64,000 nt of DNA from Leptospira adleri (GTDB lineage: Bacteria > Spirochaetota > Leptospiria > Leptospirales > Leptospiraceae). The stretch spans positions 1 to 64,000 of the forward strand of contig NZ_NPDU01000015.1 in the NCBI RefSeq assembly GCF_002811985.1, in the 5' to 3' direction. Position 1 is the first letter of the stretch; every line of letters starts with the position of its first letter. The position numbers and the translations under genes are program-made. The notes beneath the pieces were generated by a model, which saw only the letters and a list, made by a program, of their open reading frames with translations, was not told the DNA's origin and did no database searches. Below, in pieces: positions 35,922-47,681 of the stretch.

Positions 35922-36871
35922 TGAAAAATCTCCTTTCCTCTTCTCGCGGCGTAAGTGATCAGATACGAAGAACCGGCCCTCGAAAAAATTTGCCAGGTTT
36001 CGCGTAACGCAGAATCGAAATCGCAAAATCCGTTCTGTGCCAAATAGTGAATCGAGGCGTATTCTCCGCTCACTTGATACGCACCGGTGGGAAGTCCCGT
36101 TCTCTCCCGGATCGTCCCTATGAGATCGATCGAAGTCATTCCCGGTTTTACCATCAGAAAATCCGCGCCTTCTTCCTTGTCTCGAATCGAAGAAAGAATC
36201 GAATCTTCCCGATTTCGAACGTCGATCTGGTAAGAGGAACGATCTCCGTGTCCCGGAGCCGAATCCGCCGCCGCCCGAAACGGCCCGTAAAAATTACTCT
36301 TAAACTTCGTGGAATAACTCATCACTGGAACATGGGAGAATCCGTTCTCGTCCAAGATCTTTCGATGACTTCCCACTCTTCCGTCCATCATGTCGCTCGG
36401 AGCGATTCCATCGGCGCCTGACAACGCGTAGGCGAGGGCGATATTCGAAAGGTGTTTTACGGAAGAAGGATTGTCGATGTTTCCGTCCTTGTGAAGAAGA
36501 CCGCAGTGACCGTGAGTCGTGAGCGAACACATACAAGTGTCGATCCAAAGAAAAGATTCCGGAAATTCTTTCTTAAGAGATGAAATAACTCGTTCGTAAA
36601 AAGATTTAGGGATTTCAGTGTTCGATTTGAGTTCCGGAACCAAAAAAAGAATAAAGTGCGAGACTCCGGATTTCAGATCGGATTCGACCTGTTTCAAAAC
36701 GCTCGTCTCCGTATCTCGAAACACGCCCGGAAGAGAATCCATCTTTTCCTTTTCCTTTAGACCTTCGACGATGAAAAGAGGTTGTATTAGTTTTTTGTAA
36801 TTTAGACTTTCCGAAGAGGCGAGATCTCTGAGGGAAGCGTTAAGCCGAATTCTTCTTTGTTTGGTTTCCAA
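35918..36871 (-). CDS. hemB: Porphobilinogen synthase (ALA dehydratase)
   Basis: About 317 aa using a TTG start at 36871, which is preceded at 7 nt by AGGA and gives the usual family length; the longer frame to 36997 lies wholly inside hemCD. Condenses two ALA molecules. Active-site lysines are in [16 protein letters not shown] and [12 protein letters not shown]; the metal-site region [16 protein letters not shown] has the three cysteines of zinc-type enzymes. The start overlaps the end of hemCD by 32 nt. Confidence 0.95.
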   Translation of the reverse strand: METKQRRIRLNASLRDLASSESLNYKKLIQPLFIVEGLKEKEKMDSLPGVFRDTETSVLKQVESDLKSGVSHFILFLVPELKSNTEIPKSFYERVISSLKKEFPESFLWIDTCMCSLTTHGHCGLLHKDGNIDNPSSVKHLSNIALAYALSGADGIAPSDMMDGRVGSHRKILDENGFSHVPVMSYSTKFKSNFYGPFRAAADSAPGHGDRSSYQIDVRNREDSILSSIRDKEEGADFLMVKPGMTSIDLIGTIRERTGLPTGAYQVSGEYASIHYLAQNGFCDFDSALRETWQIFSRAGSSYLITYAARRGKEIFQ

Positions 36872-38452
36872 GTTCCGTTCCTTTGAATTCCTGTAGCCCA
36901 AGACTCGCAAGCCAGGACTCGTAGTGTATAAAGATAGAAATGTTTGCGGATTCTCCCAGAACTTTTCGGATATGCGAGAAAGTAATTCCGGGACCACAAG
37001 CGTGATAACGGTCTTTTATCTGAGGGAACAAAGAGAGAGCCTTGTCGAATTGAGAGGCGCTCATCCAAAAAAAATGGGTTTTATCGGAAAGATCCGGATG
37101 ATCTTCGAGAGGAGTCGTTTGATACGTAAGAACTCTTTCCAAACCGGATGAAATTTCGGTGGAACCGATATGAGTACATTTTACAAAATTCAAATTTTTT
37201 CCGAAAAGCACACCCTTCGGCAATTCCTCTTCGCCCAGCGCATCCAGAGAACCGTGAACCCAGACGTCCCGCTCCGCGAGTTGATGCCAAGTTTTAAGAC
37301 CGCTCGTCCAGACAAGACCTTTGTGTTCCAAAGAAGAATCCAAATTCGGATAGGCGTTCCCCCGAGTTACGAGCCAATCCTTCCGGATCAATTCTTCCGG
37401 AAGAAGGTGATCTTCCTTTTTTCCGTCCGCGGCAAGCACATAACCTTTGTTAGATGGAAGAGGGGTTCTTTTCTGTTTGATCGCCTCTCCCGGAACCGGG
37501 TAGGCTTTCTCCGCGGATTCCGCCGAAGGAGCGGAGAAAGAAAAAAATTGCTCTTCGATCTCGAGGACTTCGCCCGCGTCCGTTAGCCCTCTTTGATACA
37601 AGATCTTACCGTAAGGTCGCTTTAAAATCGAAACTCCGATCTTTTGATGACAGCCTCCGCCGAATTTGCGGAGAATATTCCTTTCCTCTTCGACCGCTTC
37701 GACCACGTCCGAATTACCAAGGGCTTTTAGAATCTTTAGAGCCCATTCGTCGTCGGCCCGAACTTCCGCGGCGACGGCGCCTTGTGCGGGAGCGGAAGGA
37801 TTTAGGGAAAGAGGAAAGATCTGAAAGACGGATTCTTCCAGCGCTTCTTTTAAGAACTTTCGTATTTCTTGATATTCTAATTCGTCAGAATTGAGAAAAT
37901 CCGCGGACAAAAGACGATCAAGCGCGGCCTTTGCGACAACGAGCCCGTCAGCGTCCGATTCTTTCCATTTGCGAACTCTCGTCTGAATGTTTCCGCGCAC
38001 GGGGATAAAAACAAGATTCGAATTTTTATAACGGGAAGGAAGCGATTTCGGAAGAAATTTTTTGAGATTGTATTCCCTTCTCGGAGAAGAAGTCTGAATC
38101 CTCAATTCTTCCGGAGAACGTTTTGCAAGAGAGGATTTTTTCCAAAGAAGAACGTCCCTTTGATCCGCACGATCCAAAACTCCCAAGATCGTCGTCCCCG
38201 GATGCCCTTCCAAGTCCAGGTCCTTCCAAGAATGGACGACAAGATCCACCTTTTTGTCGACGAGTTCTTTTGTTAAGTCTTGAGTGAAAACCCCGCGGGT
38301 TCCCATCTTCCAGAGAGGGGTTTGCAAATCCTGATCTCCGGAGGCTTCTCTGAAATAGAGTTCCACTTCCAGATCCGGAAATTTTTTCCGGAGGGCGCCG
38401 AGTACAAGGTAGGTTTGAAGTCTTGCGAGAGCGCTTTTGCGGGATCCGATCT

Positions 38453-38468
<16 letters not shown>
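36840..38468 (-). CDS. hemC: Fused porphobilinogen deaminase / uroporphyrinogen III synthase
   Basis: 542 aa, against about 310 for HemC alone. The N-terminal two-thirds is HemC: IGSRKSALARLQTYLV at the start, SSPRREYNLKKFLP, PVRGNIQTRVRKW and the dipyrromethane-cofactor cysteine in FGGGCHQKIGVS. After about residue 330 comes a HemD-like domain (DWLVTRGNAYPNLDS, LVWTSGLKTWHQL, THFFWMSASQFDKAL, YHACGPGITFSHIRKVLG), with the weak conservation usual for HemD. The fusion is a known leptospiral feature and explains why no separate hemD is present. Overlaps hemA by 16 nt. Confidence 0.93.
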
Positions 38469-39328
<860 letters not shown>

Positions 39329-39340
39329 AGCGTTAAATGA

Positions 39341-39382
39341 ACTATACCAGTTTTCCTTGTTTGATTGTCAAAGAAGTGTCAC
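39341..39382 (-). promoter_or_regulatory. hemA promoter with hem box (HemR site)
   Basis: On the minus strand two direct TGACA half-sites (39382-39378 and 39371-39367) are separated by exactly six bases, CTTCTT. This is the hem-box pattern reported for HemR of Leptospira biflexa. The proximal half-site is part of TTGACA (39372-39367), a -35-like hexamer, and TATAGT (39346-39341) is a -10-like hexamer about 20 bp further. The long spacer fits a promoter that needs an activator. The box also lies in the 110-bp gap shared with the divergent small gene at 39439. Confidence 0.85.
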
Positions 39383-39438
39383 CGATCGGAAAAACTTTCG
39401 TTTGACTTTATTGAGACTGATTTTCAACTTGGTCATAT

Positions 39439-39651
39439 ATGCAACTCGATATTCAAACTCAAGATTGGATCGTTTACGGAATCGTGAGCTTGACCGCAGT
39501 TCGGTTGTTCTTTCCTCTTCTCTCCGTAATTCAAGAATTCACCGGAAAAACTTCTCAATCTAAGGACGAAGATTTCGGATGTTATACACAGGCTTGCAAA
39601 TCCTGCGATGTGAAAAATTCCTCAAAAGGAAACGATCCGATTCTCCACTAA
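39439..39651 (+). CDS. Small membrane protein with cysteine cluster
   Basis: 70 aa. One membrane helix (WIVYGIVSLTAVRLFFPLLSVI) is followed by a short tail with C-x4-C-x2-C (GCYTQACKSCDV). The shape recalls the small Cys-rich membrane proteins associated with FeoB iron transporters, but the spacing differs and no feo gene is nearby. It is transcribed divergently from hemA across the hem box, so it could be iron- or haem-regulated. Its last 30 bases overlap the 3' end of the convergent HAD gene. No strong ribosome-binding site is visible. Confidence 0.65.
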   Translation: MQLDIQTQDWIVYGIVSLTAVRLFFPLLSVIQEFTGKTSQSKDEDFGCYTQACKSCDVKNSSKGNDPILH

Positions 39652-40482
39652 AGCAAGAGCGACTCCGTCCTCTTCATTGCTGTATCGCGTAACGTGCTTC
39701 GCCGAATTTTTGATTTCGGGAACTGCGTTTTTCATCGCAAAACCGACCCCGCTGTGAAGGAGCATCTCAAGATCGTTCCTTTCGTCTCCAAAAGAGACGA
39801 CCCCGTCCCCATCCAAACCTTTCAAAGAAAGAAAACGCGAAATCCCGGACCATTTAGAAACGGAAACGTTGATGATCTCCACACAATAAGAAACTCCCGG
39901 AATTTTTGTAAGAATACAACGAAGATCGGAAGCATTCGGCAAAGATGAAATCTTTCGGACTAGGGAATCCAGATCTTCCTTCTGAAGAGCCAAAAAACAT
40001 ATTACAAGAATCTTATCTAATTCGAGAGAAAGGAAATCTCCCACGGAACGGGTGCGGGACAAGTCCCCTCCCGAATAGTTGTGATAGATTTCGCTCGTGA
40101 TCGGAACTTCCGTGAACATGTCGACGCCGTCCTCAAACCGATCGACGTGAAGAATCGGAGGAGTGTGAAATTCTTTTCCAAGAAGAAGGATATCATAGAC
40201 GAGCTTCGGTTCGAGATAACTCTCCGCGATTCTCTGCGCGCTCGGAGAATGTCGTAAGATTTGTCCGTTGTTGGAGACGACGTGAACTTCTCCTCGAAAT
40301 TCTTTCGCAAAAGAGAACGTGGAGAAAAATCTTCTCCCAGTCGCGATCACAAGATTCTTTCCTTGGTCGATCGCTTTCTGAAGAACGGAGTGGGTGAGGG
40401 GAGAAATTTTACTCTTGGAGTTGAGAAGAGTTCCGTCCAAGTCGACGGCGATCGTATGAATCTGAGAAGGATCGAAAGACAT
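39622..40482 (-). CDS. HAD-superfamily hydrolase, Cof type
   Basis: 286 aa. Motif I IAVDLDGTLLNSK with the nucleophile aspartate, motif II in IATGRR, and motif IV FGDERNDLEML are all present, with the C2-type cap in between, which places it in the Cof/IIB subgroup that dephosphorylates sugar phosphates and cofactors. The substrate is not predictable. Converges with the small Cys protein gene. Confidence 0.93.
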   Translation of the reverse strand: MSFDPSQIHTIAVDLDGTLLNSKSKISPLTHSVLQKAIDQGKNLVIATGRRFFSTFSFAKEFRGEVHVVSNNGQILRHSPSAQRIAESYLEPKLVYDILLLGKEFHTPPILHVDRFEDGVDMFTEVPITSEIYHNYSGGDLSRTRSVGDFLSLELDKILVICFLALQKEDLDSLVRKISSLPNASDLRCILTKIPGVSYCVEIINVSVSKWSGISRFLSLKGLDGDGVVSFGDERNDLEMLLHSGVGFAMKNAVPEIKNSAKHVTRYSNEEDGVALALVENRIVSF

Positions 40483-41002
40483 GTTTTGTTTCAGGAAATC
40501 GAGAGGGAGATTTTAGAGAAGGAGTTTTTTGTATCTGAAATTGCACACGAAATCCAGGAAGAATCAAAAGTTCCGTCGATCCAGGAGCCCCATTCTTTTT
40601 TGCGAGAAAGAATCAGAATGGAAGTAAGAAATTCTCTGATTCAAGGGCGTTGCTGGAGATTCTTCTTGTACGCCTCAACCTTTCGTAGGACCTACAAGTC
40701 CTCCGTAAAAATCGCGGGCCCCACCCTGGTTGGGTGGAGGAGGCGGGCTGGTGGGAAAACTCGGGAAAACCTCCTTTAGCACAAAAAAACGAATCCACAA
40801 CTAAATTTCGATTCTCAAAAATCGCGTCGGAACTCCGACAAAAAAGAAACGCCCCCTTTTCCGAAAGGGAGAACTTCCGCTTTTTCACGGAAGAACCTTC
40901 CATTCTCATTGGAAATCCTGCCTCAAACATCCTCCAAAAAAAGGAAGAGCTTTCTTTTTCCGACAAAACTCAAAGAGTGGGAATCTAAAAAGAAGAAAGA
41001 AG
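40483..41002. other. 520-bp intergenic region with repeat copy C
   Basis: No convincing gene. It contains repeat copy C (40694-40768), an adjacent TAGGACCTAC palindrome just before it (40687-40695) and GTCGGAACTCCGAC at about 40826-40839 followed by an A-run. The remainder is purine-rich spacer. Start of mqnD follows. Confidence 0.6.
40694..40768 (-). repeat. Dispersed repeat, copy C (direct repeat with copy D)
   Basis: Begins ACAAGTCCTCCGTAAAA and runs through GCGGGCCCCACCC, GGGTGGAGGAGGCGGGC to CTCGGGAAA. It matches 41953-42027 at 74 of 75 positions, in the same orientation. The CCACCC...GGGTGG block forms a short stem. Confidence 0.85.
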
Positions 41003-41827
41003 ATGGAACTCAGCTTAGCATATTCCCCCTGCCCAAACGATACGTTTTTATTTTACCACCTCGTGCACGGAAAAACTTCCGATCAATTCCAAATCCGAGA
41101 AGAGCTCCACGACGTCGAAGAATTAAACCGCTCCGCGTTTTCAGGAAAGTATCAAACCACAAAACTTTCCTTTGCAGCTTATTTTTCAGTGATGGATCGG
41201 TATTCGATTCTCGATTCCGGATCGGCCTTAGGTCGGAACTGCGGCCCCCTTTTGGTTTTCAAAAAGGGAAAGAATCTCGGGTCTGCGAAAGGAAAAAAAA
41301 TTCTCATCCCCGGAGAATTCACGACGGCGAATCTTCTTTTGAAATTATTCCTCAAGAATGATTTTCAAGCCGAGGCGGTACGTTACGACAAGATCATCCC
41401 TCTCCTTCTTTCCGGAGAAGCCGACTTTGGAGTTTTGATCCACGAAGAACGTTTCACCTACGAAAGACAAGGCCTCGTAAAACTTCAAGACCTGGGAGAA
41501 TGGTGGGAAGAATCGACCGGAAAACACATCCCGTTAGGCGCAATCGCAATCCGAAGGGACCTGGACCCCGGATTAAAATCGGACTTCGACGACGCGCTCA
41601 AAAAAAGCCTGGATCTCGGCTATCAAAACAGAGAAAAAACTTACGAATACATTCTAAAACATTCCCAAGACACAACGAGAGAAGTCGTAGATGCCCATAT
41701 CGCATTGTATGTGAACGAGTTCACTCGTTCTCTTGGAACCGAAGGAAGAGAAGCGATTTTGGAACTCTATCGGAGAGGGGTCGATGCAGGCTTCTTGCCC
41801 GGAGGAAAAGAGGGAAGTTTGTTCTAA
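41003..41827 (+). CDS. mqnD: 1,4-dihydroxy-6-naphthoate synthase (futalosine menaquinone pathway)
   Basis: 274 aa, full length for MqnD. The diagnostic N-terminus LSLAYSPCPNDTFLFYHLVHGK is followed by VEELNRSAF, KLSFAAYFSVMDRYSILDSGSALG and GEADFGVLIHEERFTYERQGLVKLQDLGEWWEE, all hallmarks of the MqnA/D periplasmic-binding fold. It turns cyclic dehypoxanthine futalosine into the naphthoate precursor of menaquinone. Other mqn genes are not in this window. The gene stands alone between two nearly identical 75-bp direct repeats. Confidence 0.93.
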   Translation: MELSLAYSPCPNDTFLFYHLVHGKTSDQFQIREELHDVEELNRSAFSGKYQTTKLSFAAYFSVMDRYSILDSGSALGRNCGPLLVFKKGKNLGSAKGKKILIPGEFTTANLLLKLFLKNDFQAEAVRYDKIIPLLLSGEADFGVLIHEERFTYERQGLVKLQDLGEWWEESTGKHIPLGAIAIRRDLDPGLKSDFDDALKKSLDLGYQNREKTYEYILKHSQDTTREVVDAHIALYVNEFTRSLGTEGREAILELYRRGVDAGFLPGGKEGSLF

Positions 41828-42146
41828 GATATCAAAAAGAGCAGCTTCCTCTTTTTTTGGCGATTTCGAAGTTCCGAAAACAAGACCGTGAACCTCGCTT
41901 CTTCACTCCAAACCCAAGCGGCCCTGTGAAGGATAAATTTGTCGTAACTCCGACAAGTCCTCCGTAAAAGTCGCGGGCCCCACCCTGGTTGGGTGGAGGA
42001 GGCGGGCTGGTGGGAAAACTCGGGAAATTTTCTCTATCACAGAAATCCAATCTCGTAAAGAAAAATCCCATTCTTTCTTCTTGCGTCGGAACTCCGACAA
42101 AAAAAGCGACTTTCCCGATCCTTAAAAAGTAGGAACTCCTTCTTTT
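41828..42146. other. 319-bp intergenic region with repeat copy D
   Basis: Between the convergent mqnD and metF. Holds repeat copy D and, beyond it, the palindrome GTCGGAACTCCGAC at 42085-42098 followed by an A-run, in the same arrangement as in the 40483-41002 spacer. GTAGGAACTCC at about 42130 is a half copy of the common GTAGGAGTTCC word. No gene or terminator with a clear T-run is visible. Confidence 0.6.
41953..42040 (-). repeat. Dispersed repeat, copy D
   Basis: Same 75-bp core as copy C with one difference, then TTTTCTCTATCACAGAAA, which is the reverse complement of the GATAGAGAAAA end of copies A and B. It is preceded by GTCGTAACTCCGAC. This copy is the longest and best preserved. Confidence 0.85.
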
Positions 42147-43019
<873 letters not shown>

Positions 43020-43028
43020 AGAGTCCCG

Positions 43029-45542
43029 TCATTGAAAGCAAAGAAGAATTTGGATCTGACCTCTCCCGGAACGAAGCGGAGTCAACGCTTTTCCGAAAAG
43101 AGAACCCGGCCGAAGAGACTCCGCCGAAATTCGAACAGCGTGTCCGCCGGTTAAACCGGTAACGAGCAAACTCCCCGGCTGGATCGGATAAGAAGAAGCG
43201 TCCGCGTTTACCGTAACGACACCCGACACTGCGACGAGCCAATGAGAACCGTCCGCAGGAACGGAATCTCCGAAGAGTAGGGCCGCCGATTTTACGGCGA
43301 CTCCGATCGCATTCGTCGCGTTAGCCGTCTTTGCCTTTTGCAAACGACCGTCCTCTCCCATCGCCAAAATATCGCCTTCTCCGATCACGTCGGATGGATT
43401 CACCGGAAAGAATCTCGCGATACAATCGGAGTTCTTACCCGTCGAAATTCGAACACTTCCGGAAAATTCGGATTCTCCTTCCGCAAGAAACGCTTTTCCG
43501 GATCCGGTCTCTCCCAGGGAAGAAATTCCCTTTCCGTTGGCAAACAAAGCAACGCCCGATCTCGAATGGAAGATTCCGCCAAACCCTCGTTTGGCGAGAC
43601 CGATCACTCCCGCCGATTCTTGGTCGCCCGAAGAGGAATCTCCTCGAACTCCGAACCTTTCTCCGTATCCGATCAAACCCGTATTGCGCGCGGACCCGAC
43701 GATCCCCGCGCCTTTTTCGCTGTCGTTTCTTGCGTAAACAGGAGCGTGATTTTCTGGAGGAGGCGCGATGTTCGTATAAGCGGCTTCCGTCGCTCCTTTT
43801 ACTTTTAAGAATCCCGTATGAGAACTGAAGTCGTGATCGAGCGGCGCGTAATCGTGAACGTGAGGCTTAGGATCTCTTTTATCGGACAATCTCGGATCGT
43901 CTGAGGAAACGACTTTTCCGGGAGCGTTATTCCCGAGAGTTGCAATCTCTACGATTCCCGGATACGAAGTGGTCGCGCTTCGAAGTCGCTTATCATTTCC
44001 TTGGACGACGACGCCTTCTTTCGATTCTCCGGATTGCGCGAGTTGAACGATCCCGTAAGATTCCGTGGTGGCGATTTTTAGGCGTTTGTCATCTCCTTGG
44101 ACCGCCGCCTCGGAAGAACCTTCTCCGCTTTTTGCAAAACGAACAATCCCCGGAAACTCCGTGTTTGCTTTTCGAATCCTAGGATCGTCTGCGGTCACGG
44201 CTTTTCCCGGTTCCGAAGCTCCCGGCTCGGAAAGAATCGCCAAACCGTATTTTTTAGTAGTCGCGATCTTCAGACGATCGTCGTTTCCTTGGACAACGAC
44301 TCCGTCTTTCGTTTCTCCATTCTCCGCCAACTCTACAATCCCCAAACTAGAAACCGTCGCCGCTTTTAAACGGTCGTCGTTTCCTTGGACAACTCTTTCC
44401 GCCCGATTTTCGCCATTGGTTGCAAGACGTACTAACCCGTGTGCGAGTTCGGTCGCGTGTTTAAGCCGTTTATCATTCCCTTGAACCACAACGCCTTCTT
44501 TGTCCTCTCCGTCTCCCGCGAGTTCTACGATCCCTTTATATTCAGTCGAAGAATCTCTCAACCTTCTGTCGTTCGATTGAACGGCGACCCCTTCGGAATT
44601 TTCGCCGTCGACCGCAAGGCGCACCAAACCGGAACGAAGAACCGTCGCGTAGGGAAGCGGTTCCGACGTCGGCTTGTTCGTAAGATCGCTCAGATGAGGT
44701 GTCGCATAGAGTTCCAATTCAACAATTTTGGTCTGATAAAGTTCTTGGCCTTTTTTTTCATTCTGGCGGGCAACCAGCTTCAGATAACGCACGTTCGTCG
44801 GAAGGAATCTCCATTGATACCAAACCCCCGGCTCGGATAAGAATTGATTCTCCTCCAACAACTGATTCCAAGAAAGATCATCCTCGCTGTAATACACGGT
44901 AAATCTTTCCGGAAAACAAACCGGCTCCGTTTTGGAAGTAAGAAGTCGAAGTTCGTTGACGCGGCTGATCGAGCCGAGGTCGGTAAGAAAAAATTCTTCT
45001 CCGGGTTTCGGAGATTCTTTCGATGCCCATCCGTAGTCGGGCCTTTGATCGATGAGATTTTCTTTCACCCAAAAACGGTCTTGTTCGGAGCTGACTCCTA
45101 TCTTTACGATTCCGGAAATTCCGACTTCCAACTGCCCGAGGGAAACCTTGTATTTCCCGGATCCGTCCTTCTCGGAAACCTGGCTGATCAATTTTAAGAA
45201 TTTTGCTTGGACGAGGGAAAAGTTCCACTGTCCTACCTTTTGATTTAAACGCCGAAATCCGGTCTCTTGAAGAATCGGTTCCCAGACGATTCCATCCATA
45301 GAAATTTCAAAACGAAACGTATCCGGAAAAAAGTTAATTTCCTGCGGATTAGAATGCAGTCTGATCTGATTTAAACTGGAAATTCCATCCAGGAGCAGGG
45401 TGAGGGAAGATATTCCGGGAGAATCCTTTGTTTCATTGTAACGTAAAAGTTTTCCTTCTTTTAAATCGTAAGTTCCGGAAGATTTAATTTCCCGGATTTT
45501 CAAAGGGCCGGGGTGGCTGATTCGAATCGATTCAGAGTTCAT
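43029..45542 (-). CDS. Large discoidin/tail-fibre-like repeat protein
   Basis: 837 aa. The first 290 residues contain two F5/8-type C (discoidin)-like units (LLLDGISSLNQIRLHSN...FRFEISMDGIVWEPI and SISRVNELRLLTSK...FTVYYSEDDLSWNQLL). Residues about 297-550 are eight imperfect repeats of about 33 residues on the theme G-I-V-x-L-A-x-x-G-E-x-x-x-G-V-V-V-Q-G-N-D-x-R-L, as in phage tail fibres and collar proteins. The C-terminal 285 residues are Gly/Ala/Ser-rich beta sequence (GIVGSARNTGLIGYGERFGVRG; VSGVVTVNADASSYPIQPGS). No signal peptide is seen. Probably a carbohydrate-binding adhesin or contractile-structure fibre. Confidence 0.78.
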   Translation of the reverse strand: MNSESIRISHPGPLKIREIKSSGTYDLKEGKLLRYNETKDSPGISSLTLLLDGISSLNQIRLHSNPQEINFFPDTFRFEISMDGIVWEPILQETGFRRLNQKVGQWNFSLVQAKFLKLISQVSEKDGSGKYKVSLGQLEVGISGIVKIGVSSEQDRFWVKENLIDQRPDYGWASKESPKPGEEFFLTDLGSISRVNELRLLTSKTEPVCFPERFTVYYSEDDLSWNQLLEENQFLSEPGVWYQWRFLPTNVRYLKLVARQNEKKGQELYQTKIVELELYATPHLSDLTNKPTSEPLPYATVLRSGLVRLAVDGENSEGVAVQSNDRRLRDSSTEYKGIVELAGDGEDKEGVVVQGNDKRLKHATELAHGLVRLATNGENRAERVVQGNDDRLKAATVSSLGIVELAENGETKDGVVVQGNDDRLKIATTKKYGLAILSEPGASEPGKAVTADDPRIRKANTEFPGIVRFAKSGEGSSEAAVQGDDKRLKIATTESYGIVQLAQSGESKEGVVVQGNDKRLRSATTSYPGIVEIATLGNNAPGKVVSSDDPRLSDKRDPKPHVHDYAPLDHDFSSHTGFLKVKGATEAAYTNIAPPPENHAPVYARNDSEKGAGIVGSARNTGLIGYGERFGVRGDSSSGDQESAGVIGLAKRGFGGIFHSRSGVALFANGKGISSLGETGSGKAFLAEGESEFSGSVRISTGKNSDCIARFFPVNPSDVIGEGDILAMGEDGRLQKAKTANATNAIGVAVKSAALLFGDSVPADGSHWLVAVSGVVTVNADASSYPIQPGSLLVTGLTGGHAVRISAESLRPGSLFGKALTPLRSGRGQIQILLCFQ

Positions 45543-45567
45543 TCAAGATTTGTCCTGGTTCTCTTTT

Positions 45568-46461
45568 TTAATATTTAGAGGAAATAGTTCGGTTTTCTTC
45601 GGTTTTTGCGGAAAATATAACCAATATCGGAGGACGGATTTCCTCTGTGAAGTACTTTGCAATGATCATTCGGAGGGACTCGGGAACGCTATCCAAGACA
45701 CAAATGGTTCGTCCATCCGGCTCTACACGAATTTGTTCCAAAATTTCTATGCTGGACCGGGTAAGCCTTTCCCTCGACCAAGTTAAGAATCCTTTCCAAG
45801 TCGCCTCTTTTTCGCTCATCCCGCTCGGAGGCTGATTAAATTCAGGCATGGGTGCGACGTTTTCGGTTCCCATTAGATTCTTACAAATTCCTTGAACATA
45901 GCGCAAGTTTCCTTCCATCCCTCTGAGTTTTGCAATCCCAAGCGCTTCTGACAAGATCGAGGTCCCGTATTTTTCTTCCAACAATGACAAACTCAATGGC
46001 GTATTCTTCTTTCCTGGTTCTTGATTTTGATTGTTGGTTATGGTTATATTGATATGGTTTGGGGCTCCTTCCGCAGACCCCTGGGATCCCTTTTTTGACC
46101 CCTCAAAGATTTCCGATTCTCCACCTCCAAGGTATCCAGAATTATACCCCTGAGGTGGAATCTTGGACCCGGCATAGTTGAAACAAAAATAATACCGCGA
46201 ACTCGTATGTCCCGTTCCGGGCGTGACTTGGAGAAGTCCGGCTTGGATCAGGTCTCTCTTTCCTTGGATGATGGATTTTTTTGTTTTGAAGCCCGTTAGC
46301 TTTAAGAGCATTTCTGTGCTCGGCCATACCGGTTTGAAATGCTGGTTGCTAAATTTAAGCAGCACCAAATACAGCGTCTTTGCCGCAGAGGATAAGCCGG
46401 CCCAGACGCCGGAATCAATGATATCGGCGAAAAATTTGATATAGGGATAATGTTCGCCCAT
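45568..46461 (-). CDS. Putative plasmid-type replication initiator
   Basis: About 297 aa from the ATG at 46461, which follows GAAGGAAA. The N-terminal half has two predicted winged-helix-like units (GVWAGLSSAAKTLYLVLLKFS; WPSTEMLLKLTGFKTKKSIIQGKRDLIQAGLLQV), the arrangement of helix-turn-helix initiators on plasmids and of the rep gene next to parAB in leptospiral plasmids and prophage LE1. The C-terminal half is less defined. It lies downstream of parA2-parB2 across a 374-bp gap full of palindromes, at the point where gene polarity switches. The initiator role is inferred from fold and context. Confidence 0.7.
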   Translation of the reverse strand: MGEHYPYIKFFADIIDSGVWAGLSSAAKTLYLVLLKFSNQHFKPVWPSTEMLLKLTGFKTKKSIIQGKRDLIQAGLLQVTPGTGHTSSRYYFCFNYAGSKIPPQGYNSGYLGGGESEIFEGSKKGSQGSAEGAPNHINITITNNQNQEPGKKNTPLSLSLLEEKYGTSILSEALGIAKLRGMEGNLRYVQGICKNLMGTENVAPMPEFNQPPSGMSEKEATWKGFLTWSRERLTRSSIEILEQIRVEPDGRTICVLDSVPESLRMIIAKYFTEEIRPPILVIFSAKTEENRTISSKY

Positions 46462-46588
46462 TTTCCTTCGGGACCCTCCTTTTCGGGAAAGTACATTAAT
46501 TTTAAGCAAAAGTTCCGAAGGGAGTTGACATTATTGGACATAATGATACTTATGTCTCATCCAACAACATTCCTTCGGGAAAATCCGG

Positions 46589-46615
46589 CCCCTGGTTATC
46601 CAGGGGAATTTTTTT
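46589..46615 (+). terminator. Terminator-like hairpin antisense to the rep leader
   Basis: Stem CCCCTGG/CCAGGGG with TTAT loop, then AATTTTTTT. It is oriented as a terminator for plus-strand transcription, though no plus-strand gene lies upstream; a short antisense RNA starting near 46555 would end here. Confidence 0.6.
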
Positions 46616-46669
46616 GTCCGGATCCAAAATAAATACGCCTTCGGCCTGAATCCTTTAGAATCGGGCTTC

Positions 46670-46708
<39 letters not shown>

Positions 46709-46797
46709 CCATTGTCGCGGCTTTGTCAATCTCATTGACCCGTTTTCGGCTGTTTTTAGGAAATTCTTTTTGCTAAGTACCTGTATGTACTTATTTT

Positions 46798-46829
46798 AAT
46801 GTCGCTTAACAATTTTATTAAGCGACATT
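46798..46829. repeat. 12-bp inverted repeat after parB
   Basis: AATGTCGCTTAA, eight-base loop, TTAAGCGACATT, perfect. It starts 7 bp after the parB2 stop codon. It has no T-run on the minus strand, so it is a weak terminator candidate and may be a structural or protein-binding element. Confidence 0.85.
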
Positions 46830-46835
46830 GGCGTC

Positions 46836-47664
<829 letters not shown>

Positions 47665-47681
<17 letters not shown>

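Noticed and set aside
43860..44660. CRISPR-like periodicity in the repeat region
   Set aside because: The period of about 100 bp is the coding repeat of a protein; repeats are imperfect and there are no spacers or cas genes.
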